64,000 bases of DNA, from positions 488,522 through 552,521 of the forward strand of contig NZ_VUKA01000002.1 in assembly GCF_008386565.1 (NCBI RefSeq), in the 5' to 3' direction. The position numbers and the translations under genes were made by a program. The notes beneath the pieces are model-generated. The model searched no databases. It had not been told where the DNA came from and saw nothing but the letters and a program-made list of their open reading frames with translations. Origin of the DNA: Teichococcus oryzae. GTDB lineage: Bacteria > Pseudomonadota > Alphaproteobacteria > Acetobacterales > Acetobacteraceae. The first letter of the stretch is position 1; each line of letters starts with the position of its first letter. Below are positions 36,140 to 44,027 of the stretch, in pieces.

Positions 36140-36769
36140 ATGATCCGCATCGCGCCCGACCATGACCTGCTGCTGGTGGTTGACGTGCAGCCCGACTTCA
36201 TGCCGGGCGGCGCGCTGCCGGCCGCCGATGGGGATGCGGTGGTGCCGGCGATCAACCGCATCCTGCCGCGCTTTTCCCATGCCGTGGCGACGCAGGACTG
36301 GCACCCGGTGGACCATGCCTCCTTCGCCAGCCAGCATCCCGGCAAGGCCGCCTTTGAAACCGTGCGGCTGTTCTATGGCGAGCAGGTCCTGTGGCCCGAC
36401 CATTGCGTGCAGGGCACCCCGGGCGCCGCGCTGCACCCGGCGCTGGACGCGGCCCGCTTCCAGATGGTGCTGCGCAAGGGCTTCCGCCGCGCCATCGACA
36501 GCTATTCCGCCTTCCGGGAGAATGACCGCGCGACGCAGACCGGCCTGCATGGCTATCTGGCGGAGCGCGGCATCCGGCGCATCTTCATCGCCGGCCTGGC
36601 ACGCGGCTATTGCACCGATGTCTCGGCCGAGGATGCCGCCGATCTCGGCTATCAGGTGGTGCTGCTGGAGGATGCCTGCCGCGGCATCACGCCGGAAGCG
36701 ACGGCCGCCGGCACGCGGCGGCTGCGCGACAAGGGGGTGCTGCTGGCCCGAAGCGACGAGCTCGGCTGA
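36140..36769 (+). CDS. pncA: nicotinamidase
   Basis: Isochorismatase-fold amidase of 209 residues that hydrolyses nicotinamide to nicotinate for NAD salvage. The catalytic triad is visible as Asp15 (VVDVQPDFM), Lys113 (RKGF) and Cys158 (YCTD). The metal ligands Asp53, His55 (QDWHP) and His88 (WPDHCVQGT) are also present. Length is normal for the family. It stands alone on the plus strand, with 72 bases from the upstream gene. Confidence 0.94.
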   Translation: MIRIAPDHDLLLVVDVQPDFMPGGALPAADGDAVVPAINRILPRFSHAVATQDWHPVDHASFASQHPGKAAFETVRLFYGEQVLWPDHCVQGTPGAALHPALDAARFQMVLRKGFRRAIDSYSAFRENDRATQTGLHGYLAERGIRRIFIAGLARGYCTDVSAEDAADLGYQVVLLEDACRGITPEATAAGTRRLRDKGVLLARSDELG

Positions 36770-36901
36770 GCGCCACCCGCGGCCGGCTTCCAGCCGCGCA
36801 CGGAATGTGCGGCATGCGGACAGGCTGCCGCGGATCAACGGAGGCTGCCGCCGGCGGTGCCGGATACCATGGCGCCGCAACGGCAAGGGAACAGCCGCAC
36901 C

Positions 36902-37690
36902 ATGACGGACCTGACGGAACGCCTGCAAGCCGCCGAGACGCTGGCGCGGGAAGCCGCCGCCCTCGCGCTGCGCCTGCGCCCCGCCCATGGCAGCGCCGCC
37001 ATCACCCTGAAGGGCGCCCAGGACTGGCTGACCGAGGCCGATGGCGCGGTGGAGCGCTTCCTGTCCGACGCGCTGCGCCAGCGCTTCCCGCAAGACGGCT
37101 TCCAGGGGGAGGAAGCCGGGCTGCACCGGGATGGCCCGCTGCGCTGGGTGGTGGACCCGATCGACGGCACTTCCAACTTCGCCCATGGCGGCCAGCGCTG
37201 GTGCGTCTCGGTGGGGCTGGTCACGGAAGAACGGGCGGTGCTCGGCGCCATCGTGGCGCCGGAGCTGAACCAGTGCTTCCTGGGCGCGGAAGGGCGGGGC
37301 GCCACGCTGAACGGCCGCCCGATCCGCGCCGCCGCCACCGCCGGGCTGTCGCGCGCCATTGTGGAATGCGGCTGGTCCCCGCGCGTGCCGAACGACGCCT
37401 ATCACGCGCTGTGCCAGGCAGTGATGGGCCAGGGGGCGATGCTGCGCGCCGGCGGCTCCGGCACGCTGGGGCTGGCCGACGTGGCCTGCGGCGCGCTGGA
37501 TGCCTATGTGGAGCGATACATCAACCTGTGGGACGTGGCCGCCGCCCTGGCCATCCTGTCGGAAGCCGGGGCGCGGGTCAGCCCCTTCCTGCAGCAGAAC
37601 GCGGCGGGGAAGGGAGCGCCGATCCTGGCCGCAGCCCCCGGCATCGCGGCGCCGCTGGCGGCCCTCACCGGCATGGTGCTGGAGGGCTGA
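36902..37690 (+). CDS. inositol monophosphatase family protein
   Basis: Phosphatase of 262 residues in the IMPase superfamily. Metal-binding residues lie in GEEAG near 78, WVVDPIDGTSNFAHG near 90-104 and the C-terminal LWDVAAALAIL near 215. Intact. Substrates in the family include inositol phosphate, histidinol phosphate and nucleotide phosphates; none can be chosen here. ATG 36902 is the start of the conserved N-terminus (TERLQAAETLA). Its 3' end overlaps the end of the DAG kinase-like gene on the other strand by 26 bases. Confidence 0.88.
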   Translation: MTDLTERLQAAETLAREAAALALRLRPAHGSAAITLKGAQDWLTEADGAVERFLSDALRQRFPQDGFQGEEAGLHRDGPLRWVVDPIDGTSNFAHGGQRWCVSVGLVTEERAVLGAIVAPELNQCFLGAEGRGATLNGRPIRAAATAGLSRAIVECGWSPRVPNDAYHALCQAVMGQGAMLRAGGSGTLGLADVACGALDAYVERYINLWDVAAALAILSEAGARVSPFLQQNAAGKGAPILAAAPGIAAPLAALTGMVLEG

Positions 37691-38591
37691 GCGGCCCTCG
37701 GCGCGGCTCCCGCGCCAGGCGCACACGCAGCGGGCCGGGGGCGTCCTCCACCACCAGCGGCAGGGTGCCGGCGGGGTCGCCATCGGCCTGCACCGGCACC
37801 TCCATCCCGTCCAGCGCCACATGGCCGGCGCGGTGCCGCGTCAGCCCCGGCAGGCGCGGCAACAGGCCGAAGGGCAGCAGCGCGCCGGCCAGCATCGCCT
37901 GGGCCGCCCCGCCCCGCATCAGGGCGACATGGAAACCCGGCTGCACCGGGCTGGCGCCCGGCGCCAGGGTGTAGCGCCCGGCATAGAAGCGGCCCTTGCT
38001 GACCACCAGCGCCGAGGCCGCGAGCGGCGCCCCGCCATCCAGCGAGGCCGAGATCGGCGCGAAGCGGTAGCGCGGCAGCTCGCGCAGCGAATGCCAGACA
38101 TAGGCACCCCGGCCGATCGCCTTCTTCAGCCGCAGGTCGAGGTTCTTCACCACCGCCGCATCGAAGCCGGCGCCCACCATCTGCACGAACAGCCTTTGCC
38201 GCCCATCGGCGAAGCGCGCGATGCCGGGCCACAGAAGCACCTCCCGCCCCGTGGCGAGGCAGCTGGCGGCGGCTTCCGGCAGCATGGGCAGGTCCAGCTC
38301 CTGCGCCAGCACATTGGCGGTGCCCAGCGGCAGGATGCCGAGCGCCGTGTCGCTGCCGGCGAGCCCCGCCGCCACCTCGGCGATGGTGCCGTCCCCGCCC
38401 GCCGCGACGACGCAGGGGCGGCCGGAACGCGCGGCTTCCCGCGCGATGCGCTCGGCATCGCCGGGGGCGGCGGTTTCCGCCAGCTCCGCGCCCGGCAGCA
38501 GGCGCAGGGCGCGGTGCAGCTTCTGCCGGCGGCGGCTGCCGGCGGCGGGATTGAACACGATCAACGGCGCGATCGGATGCAGCGTCGTCAT
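37665..38591 (-). CDS. diacylglycerol kinase family lipid kinase (DAGK catalytic domain)
   Basis: Lipid kinase of 308 residues. The ATP site has VFNPAAGSRRR near 11-21, VVAAGGDGTIAEVAAGL with the GGDGT motif, and ILPLGTANVLAQELDLP. The C-terminal domain (GGAAQAMLAGALLPFG, then VPVQADGDPAGTLP) is complete. It is divergent from the PlcP-like gene, with 147 bases between the starts. By family it phosphorylates diacylglycerol or a related lipid to the phosphate, which would recycle the DAG released by PlcP. The substrate is inferred, not shown. Confidence 0.87.
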   Translation of the reverse strand: MTTLHPIAPLIVFNPAAGSRRRQKLHRALRLLPGAELAETAAPGDAERIAREAARSGRPCVVAAGGDGTIAEVAAGLAGSDTALGILPLGTANVLAQELDLPMLPEAAASCLATGREVLLWPGIARFADGRQRLFVQMVGAGFDAAVVKNLDLRLKKAIGRGAYVWHSLRELPRYRFAPISASLDGGAPLAASALVVSKGRFYAGRYTLAPGASPVQPGFHVALMRGGAAQAMLAGALLPFGLLPRLPGLTRHRAGHVALDGMEVPVQADGDPAGTLPLVVEDAPGPLRVRLAREPRRGPLSPPAPCR

Positions 38592-38690
38592 TCCTCGGGC
38601 TTCATGCGGTTCGCCCGCAATGTGGTGCGCGGCGGCAGCGGCGTCCCGCGCCGATCGCGCCGTCGCCGAAACTTCATGAAAACCGGCCGC

Positions 38691-38722
38691 ATGTCAGGAA
38701 AACGTCACGCCGTGCCGTGACG
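38691..38722. promoter_or_regulatory. possible Pho-box-like repeat and palindrome before the PlcP-like gene
   Basis: ATGTCAG (38691-38697) and ACGTCAC (38702-38708) are spaced 11 bases apart with an A-rich linker, like a degenerate Pho box (5 of 7 and 4 of 7 matches). CGTCACG and CGTGACG (38703-38709, 38716-38722) form a 7-base palindrome overlapping it. The region lies 17-48 bases before the PlcP-like start. The match is weak. Confidence 0.3.
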
Positions 38723-38738
38723 GCAGCGCCTATGGAAG

Positions 38739-39587
38739 ATGCGTCGCAGCAGCCGGATGACCATGCACCAGAGCAGGACCGCCCCCATCCCGAAGCGCCG
38801 GTACCGCAGCGTCTTCATCTCGGATGCGCATCTCGGCACGCGCGGCAGCCGCGCGGATTTCCTCGCGGATTTCCTGCGGCAGACCGAATGCGAGCAGATG
38901 TATCTGGTGGGCGACTTCGTCGATGGCTGGCGCCTGCGCAAGACCTGGTACTGGGATTCCTGCCATGACGAGGTGATCCGCCTGATCCTGCGGCAGGCGC
39001 GCGACGGCACCGCCGTGACCTACATCCCCGGCAACCATGACGAGATCTTCCGCAACTGGCTGGGGCTGGAAATGGCCGGCGTGAAGCTGGCGCTGAAGGC
39101 CGAGCACAAAGCCGCCGATGGCCGCCGCTTCCTGGTGATCCATGGCGACGAGTTCGACAGCGTGGTGCGCTACGCCAGGTTCCTCGCCCTGCTCGGCGAT
39201 GGCGCCTACAACCTCGCCCTCACGCTGAACCGCTATTTCAACCTGGTGCGCCGCAAGTTCGGCTATCCTTACTGGTCGCTGTCGCAATGGCTGAAGCGGC
39301 AGGTGAAGGGCGCGGTGAAGGCGATCGACCGCTTCGAATCCGCGCTGGCCCTGGAAGCGCGGCGCGGCGGCTTCGACGGCGTGATCTGCGGCCACATCCA
39401 CCATGCCGAGATGCGCGACATCGGCGGCGTGCTGTACATGAATGACGGGGACTGGGTGGAATCCTGCACCGCGCTGGTGGAGCATCCCGATGGCCGCTTC
39501 GAGCTGATCGACTGGGCCGCCGAGAACCGCCTTTCGCCCTGGCCGGCGGCGCCGATGCCGCCGCCGCACCTGGCGCTGTCCGCCTGA
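38739..39587 (+). CDS. plcP: PlcP-like metallophosphoesterase (phospholipase C type; LpxH-related)
   Basis: Calcineurin-fold phosphoesterase of 282 residues. The metal-site motifs are SDAHLG near 28-33, VGDFVDGW near 57-64, PGNHDE near 96-101, HGDEFD and the late GHIHHA. The wording DAHLGTRG, FVDGWRL and the C-terminal MNDGDWVESCTA are those of the PlcP group (Sinorhizobium, marine bacteria), which cleaves phosphatidylcholine and phosphatidylethanolamine to diacylglycerol. Automatic annotation often calls it UDP-2,3-diacylglucosamine diphosphatase. The glycosyltransferase next to it supports PlcP. ATG 38757 is an alternative start. Confidence 0.8.
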   Translation: MRRSSRMTMHQSRTAPIPKRRYRSVFISDAHLGTRGSRADFLADFLRQTECEQMYLVGDFVDGWRLRKTWYWDSCHDEVIRLILRQARDGTAVTYIPGNHDEIFRNWLGLEMAGVKLALKAEHKAADGRRFLVIHGDEFDSVVRYARFLALLGDGAYNLALTLNRYFNLVRRKFGYPYWSLSQWLKRQVKGAVKAIDRFESALALEARRGGFDGVICGHIHHAEMRDIGGVLYMNDGDWVESCTALVEHPDGRFELIDWAAENRLSPWPAAPMPPPHLALSA

Positions 39588-39625
39588 TCGCCGCCGATGC
39601 CTTTCCGTTCTTCAAGGGGCCACCC

Positions 39626-40669
39626 ATGATCCCCGGCATGCCGGCGCGGCTGCTGGTGGTGTCGGACGCATGGTTCCCGCAGGTCAATGGCGTCGTGCGC
39701 ACCTTGTCCACGGTTGTCGACCTGCTGCGGGCCGGCGGCGACACGGTGGAGGTGATCGGGCCGGACCGCTTTCATTCCCTTCCCACGCCCGGCTATGCCG
39801 AGATCCGGCTGGCGCTCGCGCCGCGCCGCCGCCTGCAACAGCTGATCGACGCCTTCGCGCCCGACGCCATCCATGTTGCCACCGAAGGGCCGCTGGGCTG
39901 GGCTGCGCGCGCCATCTGCCGCCGCCGCGGCTGGCGCTTCACGACCTCCTTCCACACCCGCTTCCCGGAATACCTCCACGCCCGCACGCGCGTGCCGGTG
40001 GAATGGAGCTGGGCGGTGATGCGCCGCTTCCATGCCGCTTCCGCCGCGACCCTGGTGGCGACGCCTTCCCTGGCGGCGGAAATGCGGGAACGCCGCTTCG
40101 GCAACATCGCCGCCTGGTCGCGCGGCGTGGACACGCGCCGCTTCCACCCGGTGACGGCTCCGGGCGCGCCCGGCAACCCGTGGGCGCATCTGCCGCGTCC
40201 GGTCTTCCTGTATGCCGGCCGTCTGGCGGTGGAAAAGAACATCGCCGCCTTCCTGTCGCTCGACCTGCCGGGCAGCAAGGCGGTGGTGGGGGATGGCCCG
40301 CAGCGCACCGCCCTGCAGAGCCGCTTCCCCCAGGCGCATTTCACCGGGCGGCTGGACAATGGCCAACTCGCCGCCGCCTATGCGGGGGCGGATGCCTTTG
40401 TGTTTCCTTCCCGCACCGACACCTTCGGGCTGGTGCTGCTGGAGGCGCTGGCCTCCGGCACGCCGGTCGCCGCTTATCCCGTGACCGGGCCGATCGACGT
40501 GATCGGGCCGGCGCCGGAGAAGGTGGGGGCGCTGGGCGAGGATCTGCGCGCCGCCTGCCTTGATGCGCTGGCCGCCGACCGCGCCGCCTGCCGCCGCCAT
40601 GCCGAGCGCTGGTCCTGGGAAGCCTGCGCCGCCCGCTTCCGCGACACCATGACGCCGGCCCGCCATTGA
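39626..40669 (+). CDS. agt: GT4-family glycosyltransferase, Agt-like
   Basis: Retaining glycosyltransferase of 347 residues. The N-terminal domain begins LLVVSDAWFPQVNGVVRTL and contains IHVATEGPLGWAAR and TTSFHTRFPEY. The C-terminal donor-binding domain has FLYAGRLAVEKN, then FPSRTDTFGLVLLEALASGTPV, the GPGTP-like donor loop. These match the Agt group, which glycosylates diacylglycerol with glucose, galactose or glucuronate under phosphate limitation. It starts 38 bases after the PlcP-like gene, so one operon is likely. The sugar donor cannot be told. Confidence 0.82.
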   Translation: MIPGMPARLLVVSDAWFPQVNGVVRTLSTVVDLLRAGGDTVEVIGPDRFHSLPTPGYAEIRLALAPRRRLQQLIDAFAPDAIHVATEGPLGWAARAICRRRGWRFTTSFHTRFPEYLHARTRVPVEWSWAVMRRFHAASAATLVATPSLAAEMRERRFGNIAAWSRGVDTRRFHPVTAPGAPGNPWAHLPRPVFLYAGRLAVEKNIAAFLSLDLPGSKAVVGDGPQRTALQSRFPQAHFTGRLDNGQLAAAYAGADAFVFPSRTDTFGLVLLEALASGTPVAAYPVTGPIDVIGPAPEKVGALGEDLRAACLDALAADRAACRRHAERWSWEACAARFRDTMTPARH

Positions 40670-41094
40670 AGGGGGGCCGGTGGAACGCCTTTGGCCCCTA
40701 TGGCCGCCGATGTTGGTGGCCGCGCATCCGCGCCGCACCCTGCCCGGCGGCGCGGTGCCGATGGCGCTTCGTGCCGCGATGGAGGCGGTGGCGCCGGGCC
40801 GGGGCTTCCCGCGTCACCTCACCTTCGCCATGTCGCGGGCTGGGGTTCCGTGGCGGGGCGGAAAGCCCGGGCGGCGTTGAATTCGCTACCTGCCAGCGCG
40901 CGGCGCTCCATCCCCGCGCGCCTTTCCCATTGATCGCGGCTGCTTTCCATAGCATCTGCTCACCATGAGCAGCGCTGCCGGCATCCGCCGGACGGGGCTG
41001 CGTCTGGTGCGGCCCCATTCGGCGGCACGGGAACCCTTATCCCGCGGCGCCCCGATCGCGGCGCCGCCCGCACAGGAGCTTGCCGCCGCTGCGG
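40670..41094. other. 425-base intergenic stretch, no gene supported
   Basis: Between the Agt-like gene and the sensor kinase. Short frames start at 40680, 40691 and 40965 but show no family match, and the plausible starts lack good binding sites. A GGGGCC/GGCCCC repeat (40673-40678, 40693-40698) with a 14-base loop is the only structure seen. Promoter elements were not convincing. Confidence 0.6.
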
Positions 41095-43293
41095 ATGTCC
41101 AGGTTGAGGAAAGGCCGTCTGCTGACCTTCCAGGGACCGGGTGTCTGGTTGCTGGCCCTGCTTGGCTGGCTGGCCTGCACGGTTACCGCCTGGACCGTGG
41201 CCGAGCGCAGTGCCGACCGGGTGGAGGCGAATGCCAAGCTCGCGGCCCTGGCGCGCGCCCAGGTCGCCGCCGAAGCCATCGAACAGAACTTGATGCGGAT
41301 GCTGGAAAGCATCCGCGGCCTGAGCGATCTGGCACGGGCCCGGCAGATCCTGCAGCAGAGCGGCGTGCAGGATGTCGCCAGGATGATCGAGGCGCAGCTC
41401 ACCTCGGTGCCCGCCTGCCACCGCTTCGGGGTTCTGCAGGTCGGCACGATCGACAATGAAGGCTGGCTGGTCTGGTCCTCGGCGCCGGGATGGCAGCGGG
41501 TTTACCTGGGCGATCGCCCCCATTTCCTGGCCCACCGGTCGGGGGGGGGCGCCCAGCTCTATGTCAGCGCCCCGCTGACCGGTCGCACCACCGGGCGGCG
41601 CAGCCTGCAATTCAGCCGTCCGCTGCTGGACCGGGACGACCGCCCGGCCGGCGTCCTGGTGGTGTCGGTGGACCCCGAGCGGCTGTCGCAGGACCTGACG
41701 GCGCTGAGCCTGGGGGGCCACAACACGGCGCTGATCCTGCGTCGCGACGGCACGGTGCTGGCACGCGGGCAGGAGGCGCCGCAGCAATCCGGCGACGTGC
41801 TGTCGGCGTCCGATCCCCTGATGCAGGCCCTGGCCGCCGGACAGGACGGGGGGCTGAGCCTGATCGAGCCGTCGGATGGCCGCGAGAAGCTCATCGGCTT
41901 CCGCATCCTGGAGGATGCGCCGCTCGCCGTTCTGGTGTCGCTGGACGCGGCGACCGAGATCGCCGGAACGGATTTCGTGCGGCCGGCGCTGCGTGCCACG
42001 GCCCTGGCCTTCTCGGTCCTGTTGCTGGCGGCGCTCGCCTTGTCGCTGCTCTGGCTCGACCGACGCCGCACCCTGTGCGACCTGGAGGAAGCCCGGCGGG
42101 AGCGCGAGGCGACGCAGCAGCGCCTGGTGCAGTCGCAGCGGATGGAGGCGCTGGGGCGGCTGGCCGGCGGGGTCGCGCATGACTTCAACAATGTGCTGCA
42201 GGCGATCCTCGGCGGCGCCAAGCTGCTGGGCAAGCGCCCGGCGGACGAGGCCACGGTGCGGAAGCTGTCCCGCATGATGCAGGAAGCGGCGGAACGCGGC
42301 GCTTCCGTCACGCGGCGGCTGCTGGCCTTTGCCCGCCGGGTGGAACTGCGCGCCGCGCCGGTGCGGCTGGACGACATGCTGCGGGGCCTGCAGGAGGTGC
42401 TGACCCACACGCTCGGCCGCGAGGTGCGCATCGAGCTGGACCTGGCGCCCGGCCTGCCGCCGGCCCTGGCCGATGGCGCGCAGCTGGAAACGGTGCTGAT
42501 CAACCTGGCGATCAATGCGCGCGACGCCATGCAGGCCAGGCCGGAGCGGCGGCTGTGCTTCCGCCTGCGCGAGGCGGCGCCGGAGGATGCGGCGGATGCC
42601 ACCGCCACGCTGGCGCCGGGCCGATACCTGTCGGTGGCGGTGGAGGACACCGGCTGCGGCATGGATGCGGCGACCCTGGCCCAGGCGATGGAACCGTTCT
42701 TCACCACCAAGCCGAAGGGCAAGGGTACCGGGCTCGGCCTGGCCATGGCCAAGGGCTTCGCCGAGCAGTCGGGCGGCGCCCTGGCGATCCGCAGCCAGCC
42801 GGGGGAAGGCACGGTGGTGCTGTTGTGGCTGCCGGTCGCACCGGCGCCTGGCGCGGCGGACGATGCCGCCCCGCATCCCCTGGCGCGGGCTTCCGGCCAC
42901 ATCCTGCTGGTGGATGACGAGGCGCAGGTGCGCGAAGTGCTGAGCCTGGCGCTGCGCGAGCAGGGCTATGCCGTGTTCGAGGCGGCGGACGGCCCCGCGG
43001 CGGTGGTGCATCTGGAAAGCGACGCGCCCTGCGATGCGCTGGTCAGCGACCTCGCCATGCCCGGGATGGACGGGCTCGCGGTGCTGCGCGCCGCCCGCCA
43101 GCGGCGCCCTGGCCTGCCGGCGCTGCTGATCACCGGCTATGCCGGGGACGCGGCCGACCGCGCCCTGGGGGAGGCGGCGGAGGCCGGCCCGCTCCTGCTG
43201 CTGCACAAGCCGGTTGATCCCGAGGATCTGGCGGAACGGTTGTCGGGCCTGTTGCGCGAACACGGCCAGGGCGCCGCCAGTCAGTCCTCCTGA
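41095..43293 (+). CDS. hybrid sensor histidine kinase/response regulator with periplasmic sensor domain
   Basis: Protein of 732 residues. A membrane helix near 13-31 is followed by a Cache-like periplasmic domain (about 32-295, with GWLVWSSAPGWQRVYLGDRP read in parts) and a second helix near 300-320. The HisKA box GGVAHDFNNVL puts the phospho-His at 362. The ATPase domain has the N-box NLAINARDAM, DTGCGM and KGTGLGLAMAKGF. The C-terminal receiver has Asp652 (VSDLAMPG) and a Lys in HKPVD. ATG 41095 is chosen; a TTG at 41080 follows CAGGAGC too closely. A run of nine G lies at 41541-41549. Confidence 0.9.
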   Translation: MSRLRKGRLLTFQGPGVWLLALLGWLACTVTAWTVAERSADRVEANAKLAALARAQVAAEAIEQNLMRMLESIRGLSDLARARQILQQSGVQDVARMIEAQLTSVPACHRFGVLQVGTIDNEGWLVWSSAPGWQRVYLGDRPHFLAHRSGGGAQLYVSAPLTGRTTGRRSLQFSRPLLDRDDRPAGVLVVSVDPERLSQDLTALSLGGHNTALILRRDGTVLARGQEAPQQSGDVLSASDPLMQALAAGQDGGLSLIEPSDGREKLIGFRILEDAPLAVLVSLDAATEIAGTDFVRPALRATALAFSVLLLAALALSLLWLDRRRTLCDLEEARREREATQQRLVQSQRMEALGRLAGGVAHDFNNVLQAILGGAKLLGKRPADEATVRKLSRMMQEAAERGASVTRRLLAFARRVELRAAPVRLDDMLRGLQEVLTHTLGREVRIELDLAPGLPPALADGAQLETVLINLAINARDAMQARPERRLCFRLREAAPEDAADATATLAPGRYLSVAVEDTGCGMDAATLAQAMEPFFTTKPKGKGTGLGLAMAKGFAEQSGGALAIRSQPGEGTVVLLWLPVAPAPGAADDAAPHPLARASGHILLVDDEAQVREVLSLALREQGYAVFEAADGPAAVVHLESDAPCDALVSDLAMPGMDGLAVLRAARQRRPGLPALLITGYAGDAADRALGEAAEAGPLLLLHKPVDPEDLAERLSGLLREHGQGAASQSS

Positions 43294-43678
43294 TAAGGCG
43301 CTTCCGGTTCCGCGGCCCAGGCCCTGTCTGGGCCGACCCGCCGCGCCGCTTCCGGCCTTCCGTGCGCAACGATGCCGCGATCCGGCCGGGCGGCTTTTCG
43401 TGCCGGTGGCGCCGGGCAATGGGCGGGCGGCGCCTGCCGCCTGTGCCGCCGGTAGCAGAATCCTCACCTGAGCCGTCCGGTTCCGCCGGCCGCAGCGAAA
43501 CCGCCACCGTTGCGGCACGTTGCAGGGGGGCCGGATGGGAAACCCTCCGCAGCAGAGAATTGGCAAGGCGACGCCGCCGGGCGCCGCAACGACGGATGCG
43601 GGGCAAGGCGCCCTCATCCATTCTCAACCGGAAGCAGACCCGCGGCGGCACGCGCGGGACACAGGCGGAGACAGCAGC
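43294..43678. other. 385-base intergenic stretch, no gene supported
   Basis: Lies between the hybrid kinase and the GlsB-like gene. It holds the hairpin at 43314-43334. A frame from 43520 continues into the GlsB-like gene but its extension is low-complexity and poorly supported. Nothing else is seen. Confidence 0.6.
43314..43334 (+). terminator. hairpin after the hybrid kinase
   Basis: GGCCCAG (43314-43320) and CTGGGCC (43328-43334) pair perfectly around a seven-base loop, 20 bases after the kinase stop. No U-tract follows. Confidence 0.4.
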
Positions 43679-43936
43679 ATGTCCATCATCATCACCATCA
43701 TCATCGGCTTCCTCGCGGGGGTGGTTGCCAAGTTCCTGATGCCGGGGCGCGATCCGGGCGGCTTCATCATCACCACCCTGCTTGGCATCGTCGGCGCCGT
43801 GGTGGCCACCTATCTGGGCCAGGCCGTTGGCTGGTACAGGGCCGGCGAGGGAGCGGGCTTCATCGGCGCGGTGGTGGGCGCCATCATCCTGCTGGCCATC
43901 TACCGCATGGTGGCTGGCCGCCGCACGCACGTCTGA
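43679..43936 (+). CDS. GlsB/YeaQ/YmgE family membrane protein
   Basis: Small membrane protein of 85 residues (transglycosylase-associated family). Three hydrophobic helices are visible: IIITIIIGFLAGVVAKFLMP, FIITTLLGIVGAVVATYLG, and GAVVGAIILLAIYRM, with PGRDPGG linking the first two. This is the family pattern. Such proteins are induced in stress but have no known biochemical role. ATG 43679 starts MSIIITI after GGCGGAGACAGC. An upstream in-frame start at 43520 is not favoured. Confidence 0.9.
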   Translation: MSIIITIIIGFLAGVVAKFLMPGRDPGGFIITTLLGIVGAVVATYLGQAVGWYRAGEGAGFIGAVVGAIILLAIYRMVAGRRTHV

Positions 43937-44027
43937 CCACCGGCATCCGGTCCGGGTGTTCAGCCCGGGCCTCCGGTCATTGGCGGCGCCGGCCCTGCAA
44001 GGAAGGTGCCGGCGCCGCCCGTGGCAT

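Noticed and set aside
35348-37822. Long minus-strand open frame of 824 codons
   Set aside because: It covers the antisense of the binding protein, pncA and inositol-phosphatase genes, has Arg/His/Gln/Gly-rich low-complexity sequence and no domain; an effect of high GC content.
40680-40880. 66-codon frame after the Agt-like gene
   Set aside because: No ribosome binding site, no homologue recognised and Arg/Pro/Ala-rich; treated as intergenic.
40960-43617. Long minus-strand frame of 885 codons
   Set aside because: Antisense to the hybrid kinase, whose domains and motifs are complete on the plus strand; composition is typical of a GC shadow frame.
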